A stretch of 38,614 bases of DNA from the NCBI GenBank assembly GCA_904420235.1, contig CAJFUS010000160.1, positions 1 to 38,614 of the forward strand. Direction: 5' to 3'. Origin of the DNA: Candidatus Neoanaerotignum tabaqchaliae (lineage in GTDB: Bacteria; Bacillota; Clostridia; Lachnospirales; Anaerotignaceae). A model generated the notes under the pieces. It searched no databases. It had not been told where the DNA came from and saw nothing but the letters and a program-made list of their open reading frames with translations. Both the position numbers and the translations under genes were made by a program. Below, piece after piece: positions 32,191-38,614 of the stretch; within the stretch, counting starts at the first letter, position 1, and the number at the start of each line of letters is the position of its first letter.

Positions 32191-32619
32191 ATGATTGCTT
32201 TGGGCTGCGACCATGGCGGATACCCGCTTATGAAGGAAATTATAAAATATCTTGACAGTGAGAAAATTGAGTATAAAAATTTTGGTACATATTCAGAGGA
32301 AAGCTGTGATTATCCTGTTTACGCCAAGGCTGCTGCCAATGCTGTAGCAAAAGGAGAATGTGAAAAGGGCATACTTATATGCGGAACGGGCATAGGCATA
32401 TCAATTACGGCCAACAAAATAAAGGGCATAAGGTGCGCTTTGTGCCACGACTGCTTTTCGGCAAAGGCCACAAGAGAGCATAACGACGCCAATATGCTGG
32501 CAATGGGCGCACGTGTTATAGGCCCTGGGCTTGCTGTTGAGATTGTTAAAAATTTTCTTAATACGGATTTTTCAAATGACGAAAGGCATATAAGGCGAAT
32601 TAAACAAATAGAGGGTTAG
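32191..32619 (+). CDS. rpiB: Ribose-5-phosphate isomerase B
   Basis: This 142-residue RpiB/LacAB-family enzyme interconverts ribose 5-phosphate and ribulose 5-phosphate. IALGCDHGGYPLMKEI, ILICGTGIGISITANK with the active-site Cys, and REHNDANMLAMGARV are present. AAAGGGGA precedes the ATG. It lies 11 bases before upp, which consumes PRPP made from the same pentose. Related LacA/B or allose isomerases are possible but no such sugar genes adjoin. Confidence 0.92.
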   Translation: MIALGCDHGGYPLMKEIIKYLDSEKIEYKNFGTYSEESCDYPVYAKAAANAVAKGECEKGILICGTGIGISITANKIKGIRCALCHDCFSAKATREHNDANMLAMGARVIGPGLAVEIVKNFLNTDFSNDERHIRRIKQIEG

Positions 32620-32630
32620 GGGGCGTTAAA

Positions 32631-33257
32631 ATGGGAAAACTATTTATATCTGAGCATCCGCTTATACAGCACAAAATGGCTATGTTAAGGGATAAAAACA
32701 CAACCACTAAAGAATTTAAAGAGCTTATAACCGAAATTACGATGCTTCTTACCTATGAGGCTACAAGAGACCTGCCACTTGAGGATTTTGAGGTTGAAAC
32801 GCCCATAGCCACTGCTAAGTGTAGGCGGGTCGCCAAAGAAATTGTTGTTGTTCCAATATTGCGCGCAGGAATAGGCATGGTTGACGGGGTTCACAGCCTT
32901 CTGCCGGCCGCTAAAGTTGGACATATAGGTATTTACAGGGACCCGGACACATTAATGCCCGTTGAGTATTACTGCAAGGTTCCAAAAGATATGGAAAAGG
33001 CAAAAGTGCTTCTTGTTGACCCAATGCTTGCTACCGGCGGAACAGCAAAGGCATCAATAGAGTTTCTTAAGGAAAGAGGCGCTGACGAGATAACGCTTAT
33101 ATCAATAATAGCGGCTCCTCAGGGAGTGAAAACTGTTCAGCAGGCCTTTAATGATGTTGACATATACACGGCGGCTTATGACAGCGCTCTTAATGAGCAT
33201 GGATATATAGTTCCTGGGCTTGGCGATGCCGGCGACAGAATGTTTGGAACCAAATAA
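32631..33257 (+). CDS. upp: Uracil phosphoribosyltransferase
   Basis: This 208-residue salvage enzyme makes UMP from uracil and PRPP. ISEHPLIQHKMAMLRDKNT at the start, PILRAGIGMVDG, the PRPP loop VLLVDPMLATGGTAKAS and the C-terminal YIVPGLGDAGDRMFGT are all family hallmarks. It has the usual length and a GGGGGCG site. It lies between rpiB and a membrane glycosyltransferase, an order seen in many Firmicutes. Confidence 0.96.
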   Translation: MGKLFISEHPLIQHKMAMLRDKNTTTKEFKELITEITMLLTYEATRDLPLEDFEVETPIATAKCRRVAKEIVVVPILRAGIGMVDGVHSLLPAAKVGHIGIYRDPDTLMPVEYYCKVPKDMEKAKVLLVDPMLATGGTAKASIEFLKERGADEITLISIIAAPQGVKTVQQAFNDVDIYTAAYDSALNEHGYIVPGLGDAGDRMFGTK

Positions 33258-33274
33258 TTTAGGAGAGGTTACAC

Positions 33275-34312
33275 TTGGAACACGATTGGGTTTTATATAT
33301 TGCGGCTTTTTCCACCGCGTTTGCAATATCAAACGTAATGACTCCCGTGGCGAAGAAAATATCTTTAAAGCTGGGCGCAATAGATATGCCGAAGGCAAGA
33401 GGAATGCACAAAAAGCCAATGCCAAGAATGGGCGGTATAGCTATTGTGGCAGGCTTTACGCTTACGGTTCTTTTGCTTTATAATTTTACGGAATACAGCG
33501 ATATGCATAAGCTTACGGGATATTTTATAGGCGCAGCCATGATAGTTGTGTTGGGAATGGTTGACGATGTTAAAAACCTTCCGGCTAAGTTTAAGTTTGC
33601 GGTTCAAATTTTGGCGGCGCTTGTGGCAGTGGCCTTTGGCATACGGATACATATTGTTATGTGGCCGGTTACGTACGCTCTGCTTAAATTGAGCATTCCA
33701 ATAACCGTTATATGGATAGTAGGCCTTACAAATGCCGTTAATCTTATAGACGGCCTTGACGGCTTGGCAACGGGAGTTTCATCAATAGCCGCTATATGTA
33801 TAATGGTTTTGTGCATACTTACAGGCGATGAGACATCTGTTGTGCTTACGGCCGCGTTAGCCGGTTCGTGCCTTGGATTTTTGCCGAGAAATTTTAATCC
33901 GGCAGAGATATTTATGGGAGATACTGGAGCTACATTTTTAGGTTATACCCTTGCAGTTACAAGTATACTTGGAGTGTTTAAGGGATATGCTATGATTGCT
34001 CTTATGGTTTCGGTGCTGGCGGTTGGATTTCCTATATTCGATACGCTTTTTGCCATGACAAGAAGGGCGGCAAGGCATCAGCCTATTATGCAGGCTGACA
34101 GAGGCCACCTTCACCATAAATTAATAGACAGGGGATTTTCTCAAAAACAGGCTGTAATGATACTTTATGGCATAAGTGCTGTGTGCGCCGCCATAGCTAT
34201 ATTTATAGCTCTTAAAGATGCTAAAACCCTTGTTGTAATATTGTTTACCGTTATTGTTCTGGGACTTTTGGTGTATTTTGTAAACCACAGGTGGATGAAC
34301 AAGGGGGAATAA
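33275..34312 (+). CDS. WecA/TagO-like undecaprenyl-phosphate sugar-1-P transferase
   Basis: This 345-residue protein of the MraY/WecA family has about ten membrane segments. Cytosolic-loop motifs are MPRMGGIAIV, VLGMVDDVKNLPAKFK, GLTNAVNLIDGLDGLATG and FMGDTGATFLGY, with RRAARHQPIMQADRGHLHHKL, which includes the family's late H-rich loop. It would put GlcNAc-1-P or a similar sugar on undecaprenyl phosphate to start teichoic acid or another surface polymer. The start is a TTG after AGGAGAGG; no ATG would keep the first membrane helix. It follows upp by 17 bases. Confidence 0.9.
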   Translation: MEHDWVLYIAAFSTAFAISNVMTPVAKKISLKLGAIDMPKARGMHKKPMPRMGGIAIVAGFTLTVLLLYNFTEYSDMHKLTGYFIGAAMIVVLGMVDDVKNLPAKFKFAVQILAALVAVAFGIRIHIVMWPVTYALLKLSIPITVIWIVGLTNAVNLIDGLDGLATGVSSIAAICIMVLCILTGDETSVVLTAALAGSCLGFLPRNFNPAEIFMGDTGATFLGYTLAVTSILGVFKGYAMIALMVSVLAVGFPIFDTLFAMTRRAARHQPIMQADRGHLHHKLIDRGFSQKQAVMILYGISAVCAAIAIFIALKDAKTLVVILFTVIVLGLLVYFVNHRWMNKGE

Positions 34313-34334
34313 ATAAAATTAAGGAGGTATTTTT

Positions 34335-34874
34335 ATGGAACTTAAAGGCTCAAAAACTGAAAAAAACCTTATGGCGGCTTTTGCCGGTGAATCTCAGGCA
34401 AGGAATAAGTACACATACTATGCCAGCAAGGCTAAAAAGGACGGCTATGAGCAAATAGCGGAGTTGTTCCTGGAAACGGCCAACAACGAAAAAGAACACG
34501 CCAAAATATGGTTTAAGCTTCTTTGCGGCGGAGATATACCCGACACAGCCACAAACCTTCAGGACGCGGCTAACGGAGAAAACTACGAGTGGACAGACAT
34601 GTATAAAAAAATGGCCGAGGAAGCTAAGGAAGAGGGATTTGACCATATAGCCTTCCTTTTTGAGAAAGTTGGAGATATAGAAAGAGAGCATGAGAAAAGA
34701 TACCTTAAGCTTCTTTCAAACATTAAAGAAGGCATTGTTTTCTCAAGAGACGGAGACCAGATTTGGCAGTGCGCTAACTGTGGACATATTGTTATAGGTA
34801 AAAAAGCCCCTGACGTATGCCCTGTATGTGCTCACCCTAAGGCATTCTTCGCCATTAAAGCTGAAAATTATTGA
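34335..34874 (+). CDS. Rubrerythrin
   Basis: This 179-residue protein has a ferritin-like di-iron domain (E19, E52, H55 and the later EREHE at about 116-120) and a C-terminal rubredoxin-type iron site (C146, C149 in CANC and C162, C165 in CPVC). Rubrerythrin reduces hydrogen peroxide in anaerobes. AAGGAGG precedes the ATG. It lies 22 bases after the wecA-like gene, so it may be on that transcript or have its own start; a strong terminator follows. Confidence 0.95.
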   Translation: MELKGSKTEKNLMAAFAGESQARNKYTYYASKAKKDGYEQIAELFLETANNEKEHAKIWFKLLCGGDIPDTATNLQDAANGENYEWTDMYKKMAEEAKEEGFDHIAFLFEKVGDIEREHEKRYLKLLSNIKEGIVFSRDGDQIWQCANCGHIVIGKKAPDVCPVCAHPKAFFAIKAENY

Positions 34875-34883
34875 TATAGCTAT

Positions 34884-34911
34884 AAAGCCGCGGTTTATAC
34901 CGCGGCTTTTT
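34884..34911 (+). terminator. Terminator after rubrerythrin
   Basis: Perfect 11-bp stem AAAGCCGCGGT / ACCGCGGCTTT with a 4-nt loop and TTTTT. Confidence 0.93.
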
Positions 34912-35177
34912 GTATAATAAAAACATGTTTTAATGTGCGGCTTAAAATACTTTATGGCAGTAAATGGCATAAAAATATGATTGACTGTATTTTTTATCTT
35001 TATTATGTTTTTTAGAGAAGTTTAAGGCTTGCTGGTTTGGGGAATAAGAACTTTATGGCAGGCTTTTATGCTGAATACAATTTTACAATAGGCAGGCCTT
35101 TATGGTAAAATTATATTGTAAGCTGTTATTTTTGATTTTGCCCTTAAGCGGTGTTTTTAGTTTTGGAGGACTTTTTA
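34912..35177 (+). other. Gap and long 5' leader before the DnaD gene
   Basis: The direct repeat ACTTTATGGCAG occurs at 34949-34960 and 35050-35061, and TTTATGG again near 35098. From a start near 35016 the leader would be about 160 nt. AAGGCTTGCT near 35024 could pair, with G-U pairs, with AGGCAGGCCTT near 35092. Nothing like a known riboswitch is recognised. Confidence 0.45.
34981..35009 (+). promoter_or_regulatory. Putative sigma-A promoter of the dnaD-dnaI-like operon
   Basis: TTGACT, 17 bases, TATGTT. Confidence 0.5.
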
Positions 35178-36233
35178 ATGAATGGGTCTTTTAATGAGAA
35201 TTTTGTGCCGGTAAGCTGTGATTTTATAGAGAATCTTATGCCAAATGCTCCGGCTTTATATACGGTTGTATATCTGTGCGCCCTTAAAGCCGGAAGCGGT
35301 GTTTTGGCGGAGGATATAGCGCGCAGGCTTAATATATCATCTGTTGACGTATTATCAGCAGCTATGTATTGGCAGGACAGACATGTTTTAAATGTGACTA
35401 ATGGGGCTGTTTATTTTGATGATAATGGGGCGGACCCCAAAAGCGCAGGCTCAAACAGTACGTCAAAAAATGTTAAAAAACATGTTGTTTGTGACGTGAG
35501 GCCGGAATACCAGCCGGAGGAGCTTAATATGTACGCCGATAAAAATGCTGACGTGCGGCGGCTTTTTAACATGGCTCAAGAAAAGCTTGGGAAAATGCTT
35601 ACTCACAACGACCTTTCTGCGGTGTTTTCGTTTTATCATTGGCTTGGCATGAGCCTTGATGTTATAGAAATGTTGTTTGACTACTGTGTGTCAAACGGAC
35701 ACAGAAACATGCGATACATAGAGCGGGTAGCCATAGACTGGTGCGAAAGCGGCATAAACACTGTTGAGGGAGTTAAAGACAGAATATATACATATAATAC
35801 CGTATACAGAAAAATAATGAGGGCTTTTGGTCAAAACGCAAGGGAGCCTGTATCGGAAGAAATAAATTATATGGATAAATGGGTTTTTCAGCTTAAAATG
35901 CCGGAGGAGCTTATACTTCTTGCCTGCTCAAAAACAGTTATAAATACCGGAAGAGCCGCCTTTGGCTATGCTAACAGCATAATAGAGTCTTGGAACAAGT
36001 CTGGATATAAATCGAAAGAAGACGTTGAAGCCGGTGAAAAGGCTTTTGCCGAGGCTAAAAAGGCCGGAAAAGTAAGTCAGGACATTAAAACAAACGGAAC
36101 GCCAAATGATGAAAAAGACTCAAAAAATAAACAAAGCAAAAATAAATTCATTAATTATAGCCAAAGAACATATAATTATGCCGAACTTGAACGGCTTCAA
36201 AGGGAAAGATTTAAAATGGGAGGCGAAATATAA
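35178..36233 (+). CDS. DnaD-domain replication protein
   Basis: This 351-residue protein has an N-terminal winged-helix region (about 1-80, VLAEDIARRLNISSVDVLSAAMYW). A DnaD/DnaB_2-type helical domain (about 130-230) shows LTHNDLSAVFSFYHWLGMSLDVIEMLFDYC and YIERVAIDWCESGINTVEGV. A second such domain is at about 245-290, then a basic tail. DnaD and DnaB of Bacillus help load the replicative helicase. TGGAGGA places the start at 35178, not the GTG at 35151. The ATPase gene follows directly. Confidence 0.85.
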   Translation: MNGSFNENFVPVSCDFIENLMPNAPALYTVVYLCALKAGSGVLAEDIARRLNISSVDVLSAAMYWQDRHVLNVTNGAVYFDDNGADPKSAGSNSTSKNVKKHVVCDVRPEYQPEELNMYADKNADVRRLFNMAQEKLGKMLTHNDLSAVFSFYHWLGMSLDVIEMLFDYCVSNGHRNMRYIERVAIDWCESGINTVEGVKDRIYTYNTVYRKIMRAFGQNAREPVSEEINYMDKWVFQLKMPEELILLACSKTVINTGRAAFGYANSIIESWNKSGYKSKEDVEAGEKAFAEAKKAGKVSQDIKTNGTPNDEKDSKNKQSKNKFINYSQRTYNYAELERLQRERFKMGGEI

Positions 36234-37241
36234 TTGTTAAGCAGAAGCGATATATACAGACAGGCCATAAGATATTTTGACTCCATTCAGGCGGAGTCGG
36301 CTTCAAAGCTTATGGACAGACGGAAAAAGTTATATTTGGCTGTTCCGGAAATAGAGGCCATAGACAATGAAATATCAATGGTTGGAATAAAAACGGCACA
36401 GGCGGCTATGAAAAGCCCTGATGAGGCCAAAGAAGCCGCCATTGCTTTAAAAGAACGCCTTGATGGCCTTAACGTGAAAAAGAGAGAGCTTATGGCTAAA
36501 GCTGGATTTCCAAGAGATTACCTTAAACCTGTTTATAAATGTGATAAATGCCGCGATACCGGATTTATAGACGGAAGGCAGTGCTCCTGCTTTACCCAAA
36601 AAATAGTGGAGATGGCCTATGACGGCTCAAATATGCGGGAAATTACAAAATATGAAAATTTCGACAGCTTTAATATAAATTTTTATAGCGAGAACCAAAT
36701 GGCCGGTGAAAATATGTCTCCAAGGGAAAATATGCAGAGGATACTTGCCGTATGTCTTGAGTTTACCAAAAACTTTAGCAAAAAAACATGCAACCTTATG
36801 TTTTACGGACCGTCAGGTCTTGGCAAAACGTTCCTTTGCAGCTGCATTGCCCGTGAACTGCTTGATAAGGGATATACAGTGCTTTACGCAACATCGCCTC
36901 AGCTTTTTAAGGCCATTGAGAAAGAAAGATTCTCAAGAACCGATGAAAATGAGGACAGACGCACAATAAACGACGATATTCAAGCCGTCGATTTGCTTAT
37001 AATAGACGATTTGGGAACAGAGCTTAATACATCTTTTACATCATCGGAGCTTTTTGACATACTTAACACAAGACTTATAGCTTCAAAACCGGTAATAATA
37101 TCAACAAACCTGCTGTTTGAGGAAATTCAAGAACGTTATTCCGAAAGAATAACGTCAAGAATTATGGGAGATTACAAGCCACTCAAATTTTACGGAGAGG
37201 ATATAAGAATAATGAAAAGCTTCGGAGGATTTATAAAATAA
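36234..37241 (+). CDS. DnaC/DnaI-like helicase loader ATPase
   Basis: This 335-residue AAA+ protein has a helical N-terminal region and a zinc motif (C103, C106, C117, C119 in CDKCRDTG and CSC). Walker A is GPSGLGKT (192-199), Walker B is LLIIDDLGTE and sensor-like IISTNL is present. This is the DnaI layout, a helicase loader that binds the replicative helicase through its N-terminal part. The TTG start is directly after the DnaD stop, with GGAGG upstream inside it, so translation is coupled. IstB-type transposon helpers are related but lack the zinc site and this context. Confidence 0.88.
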   Translation: MLSRSDIYRQAIRYFDSIQAESASKLMDRRKKLYLAVPEIEAIDNEISMVGIKTAQAAMKSPDEAKEAAIALKERLDGLNVKKRELMAKAGFPRDYLKPVYKCDKCRDTGFIDGRQCSCFTQKIVEMAYDGSNMREITKYENFDSFNINFYSENQMAGENMSPRENMQRILAVCLEFTKNFSKKTCNLMFYGPSGLGKTFLCSCIARELLDKGYTVLYATSPQLFKAIEKERFSRTDENEDRRTINDDIQAVDLLIIDDLGTELNTSFTSSELFDILNTRLIASKPVIISTNLLFEEIQERYSERITSRIMGDYKPLKFYGEDIRIMKSFGGFIK

Positions 37242-37268
37242 AAAATCCGCTCTCGGGCGGTATTTGTC
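37242..37268 (+). terminator. Weak hairpin after the DnaI-like gene
   Basis: CCGC / GCGG stem in an A/T frame (AAAATCCGC...GCGGTATTT) with few T after it. It may be a weak terminator, backed up by the stronger one at 37323. Confidence 0.4.
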
Positions 37269-37322
37269 AGGTGAAAATTATAAATTATTATGAGTGTAAT
37301 GGGTTTTAAAATAGGCGTGATT

Positions 37323-37356
37323 AAAACGTATTCCGACTTAAACGGAATACGTTTTT
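37323..37356. terminator. Bidirectional terminator
   Basis: Perfect 13-bp stem AAAACGTATTCCG / CGGAATACGTTTT with a 7-nt loop between converging genes, with T-runs on both strands. Confidence 0.9.
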
Positions 37357-37359
37357 GAT

Positions 37360-37938
37360 TTAGGCGTTAACTACGCTTAAACAGCAGTCCTCTATAATTA
37401 TTTTTTTATAAAGAGCTTCATAAAGCTTTATAAATCTGTCTTCGGCCTCGCTGAAAGGTATTGTTTTAAACTCCGGCCTTGTTTTAAGAAACGGAACTGT
37501 ATCACTTGTTCTTTCTCCCATAAAGTGCATAAACTCGTGGTATAAAAGGGCGTCGTCAATATCCTTTACGTCCTTTGCCTCGGTTTTGTCGGGAAGCGAA
37601 CCGGCAAACTTTTCATATATGGCGTTTTGTATCGTTTTTTCTATTTCTAAATAGCCGGGAATGAGTTTTTTAACTGGCCTTGTTATGTCGGCTATATACG
37701 CCTCGCTTCCATCATGAAGAAGACAGCACATAGCCGTTTTTGCCGTAAGGTCCCTTGCTATTGCCTCTTCGCAGCAGTGTATGGAGTGCTGGCATACGGA
37801 ATAAAACTGTGGGAAATGTCCGTTGGCCCTTGACATAAATGAAAGAGCGTGGGCTATATCGCGTATATCAATATCCTTTTTGTTTGGTGAAAGCGGCATA
37901 AGATGTTTTTTTGTGTATGTTGTAATAAAATCGTTCAT
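37360..37938 (-). CDS. HD-domain phosphohydrolase
   Basis: This 192-residue metal-dependent hydrolase has the HD motif in LLHDGSEAY (H75, D76), an earlier H51 in CQHSIHC and a later acidic DIDD. It resembles YfbR-type nucleotidases and other small HD proteins. AAAGGAGG precedes the ATG. It is likely single-gene. The substrate could be a deoxynucleotide, but the sequence gives no direct proof. Confidence 0.78.
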   Translation of the reverse strand: MNDFITTYTKKHLMPLSPNKKDIDIRDIAHALSFMSRANGHFPQFYSVCQHSIHCCEEAIARDLTAKTAMCCLLHDGSEAYIADITRPVKKLIPGYLEIEKTIQNAIYEKFAGSLPDKTEAKDVKDIDDALLYHEFMHFMGERTSDTVPFLKTRPEFKTIPFSEAEDRFIKLYEALYKKIIIEDCCLSVVNA

Positions 37939-38030
37939 GGTTAATCCTCCTTTGTGTCTGTAAATTTATTATATGAACTGTCACAAGCCTTTTATTTATA
38001 TTATTCAGCTATGTTGTATTTTGTTAATTA

Positions 38031-38070
38031 AAAACCTCGCTTAAACGTTTGTAAAAACGTTAAAACGAGG
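38031..38070 (-). terminator. Terminator of the purE transcript
   Basis: CCTCG / CGAGG outer arms and an AACGTTT / AAACGTT inner stem are followed by TTTTT on the minus strand, just past purE. Confidence 0.75.
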
Positions 38071-38078
38071 CGAATAAG

Positions 38079-38600
38079 TTATTTTTTCATATTCTCAATG
38101 TAAGACGCATATTTTATTTCCTCAAGCTTTTCGGCTTTTTTAATAACCGTTTCCTCAAGGCCTTTTTTAAAGTTTTCAACTCTTTCATATATATCGCTGT
38201 CATAAGCGCCCAAAATTTGCGCGGCAAGTATACCGGCGTTTTGAGCCCCGTTTATGGCTACGGTTGCTACAGGTATTCCCGGCGGCATTTGGCATATGGA
38301 GTAGAGAGAGTCAACTCCGCTTAATGTTGATGTTTTTACGGGCACGCCGATAACAGGTACGCTTGTCATGGCCGCCGTCATTCCGGGAAGGTGCGCCGCT
38401 CCGCCGGCTCCGGCTATAATTACCTTTATGCCTCTTTTATGGGCATTGTGGGCATACTCATACATTCTGTCGGGCGTTCTGTGGGCCGATATTATAGTAA
38501 GCTCATATTCAATGCTAAGTTTATCAAGCAGCTTGGCCGCTTCGCTCATTACGGGAAGGTCGGAATCGCTTCCCATTATTATACCAACCTTTGGACTCAT
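38079..38600 (-). CDS. purE: 5-(carboxyamino)imidazole ribonucleotide mutase
   Basis: This 173-residue class I PurE converts N5-CAIR to CAIR in purine synthesis. IIMGSDSDLPVM, ISAHRTPDRM and the IIAGAGGAAHLPGM active-site loop are present. AGGTGA precedes the ATG at the window edge. No further pur gene is in the window; if they follow the usual order they lie downstream on the minus strand only if purE is last, and the terminator at 38031 shows that it is. Confidence 0.96.
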   Translation of the reverse strand: MSPKVGIIMGSDSDLPVMSEAAKLLDKLSIEYELTIISAHRTPDRMYEYAHNAHKRGIKVIIAGAGGAAHLPGMTAAMTSVPVIGVPVKTSTLSGVDSLYSICQMPPGIPVATVAINGAQNAGILAAQILGAYDSDIYERVENFKKGLEETVIKKAEKLEEIKYASYIENMKK

Positions 38601-38614
38601 AATAATTCACCTCA

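Noticed and set aside
1..38614. CRISPR arrays, tRNA or rRNA genes, insertion sequences, prophage genes
   Set aside because: None was seen on reading; the IstB-like ATPase at 36234 is part of a helicase-loader pair, not a transposon.

Overview
The window reads as a chromosomal segment of a low-GC Firmicute of the class Clostridia, probably near Lachnospirales. The evidence is the strong AGGAGG-type ribosome binding sites, AT-rich intergenic DNA, heavy use of ATA (Ile) and CTT (Leu) codons, several TTG starts, rubrerythrin and ferritin-like proteins typical of anaerobes, and clostridial gene families (DUF6485, DUF2148, the two-part ThrE exporter, FabK in place of FabI). The species cannot be fixed from the sequence. 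I saw no tRNA, rRNA, insertion sequence, prophage or CRISPR array.

Layout. (1) 1-5050: a creatininase-family hydrolase on the plus strand, facing a minus-strand group of AEC transporter, CocE/NonD-type hydrolase and a split threonine/serine exporter pair. (2) 5183-7316: stand-alone ilvD, then a 56-codon membrane mini-protein. (3) 7326-10350: two minus-strand units. One is a DUF2148 Fe-S protein plus a MarR regulator behind a palindromic operator. The other is a GNAT acetyltransferase, a lactate-dehydrogenase-like enzyme and a DUF6485 protein. (4) 10381-12903: an orphan ABC substrate-binding lipoprotein and an iron alcohol dehydrogenase, separated by a cluster of DnaA-box-like sequences. (5) 12908-13969: a FabK/nitronate monooxygenase paralogue transcribed away from (6) the 9.8 kb fatty acid synthesis operon at 14446-24207 (fabT-fabH-acpP-fabK-fabD-fabG-fabF-accB-fabZ-accC-accD-accA). 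(7) 24208-29750: a 39-codon basic mini-protein, HIT hydrolase, ferritin-like protein, murG, a cyclophilin lipoprotein and pyrG. (8) 29989-34911: a USP-like protein, then a SEC-C protein with a threonylcarbamoyl-AMP synthase, then rpiB-upp-wecA/tagO-like, and rubrerythrin. (9) 34949-38600: a DnaD/DnaI-like helicase loader pair, an HD hydrolase and purE.

How the genes work together. The core is a complete type II fatty acid synthase operon: acetyl-CoA carboxylase (AccABCD) makes malonyl-CoA, FabD loads it on AcpP, FabH starts the chain, and FabF/FabG/FabZ/FabK elongate it. The first gene is a FabT-like MarR repressor, and a TTTGA-N3-TCAAA palindrome sits on its own promoter. The gene order is the one known from streptococci, without fabM. 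Around it are mainly housekeeping genes for envelope precursors (murG, wecA-like), nucleotides (pyrG, upp, purE), tRNA modification and replication (DnaD/DnaI).

The less ordinary observations are regulatory and small-gene signals: palindromes abutting the -10 box at three promoters, three exact TTATNCACA boxes in one intergenic gap, a 13-bp direct repeat between the divergent FabK paralogue and the fab operon, two unannotated mini-proteins, and an altered specificity loop in the LDH-like enzyme. No clearly new multi-gene defence or biosynthetic system is visible.
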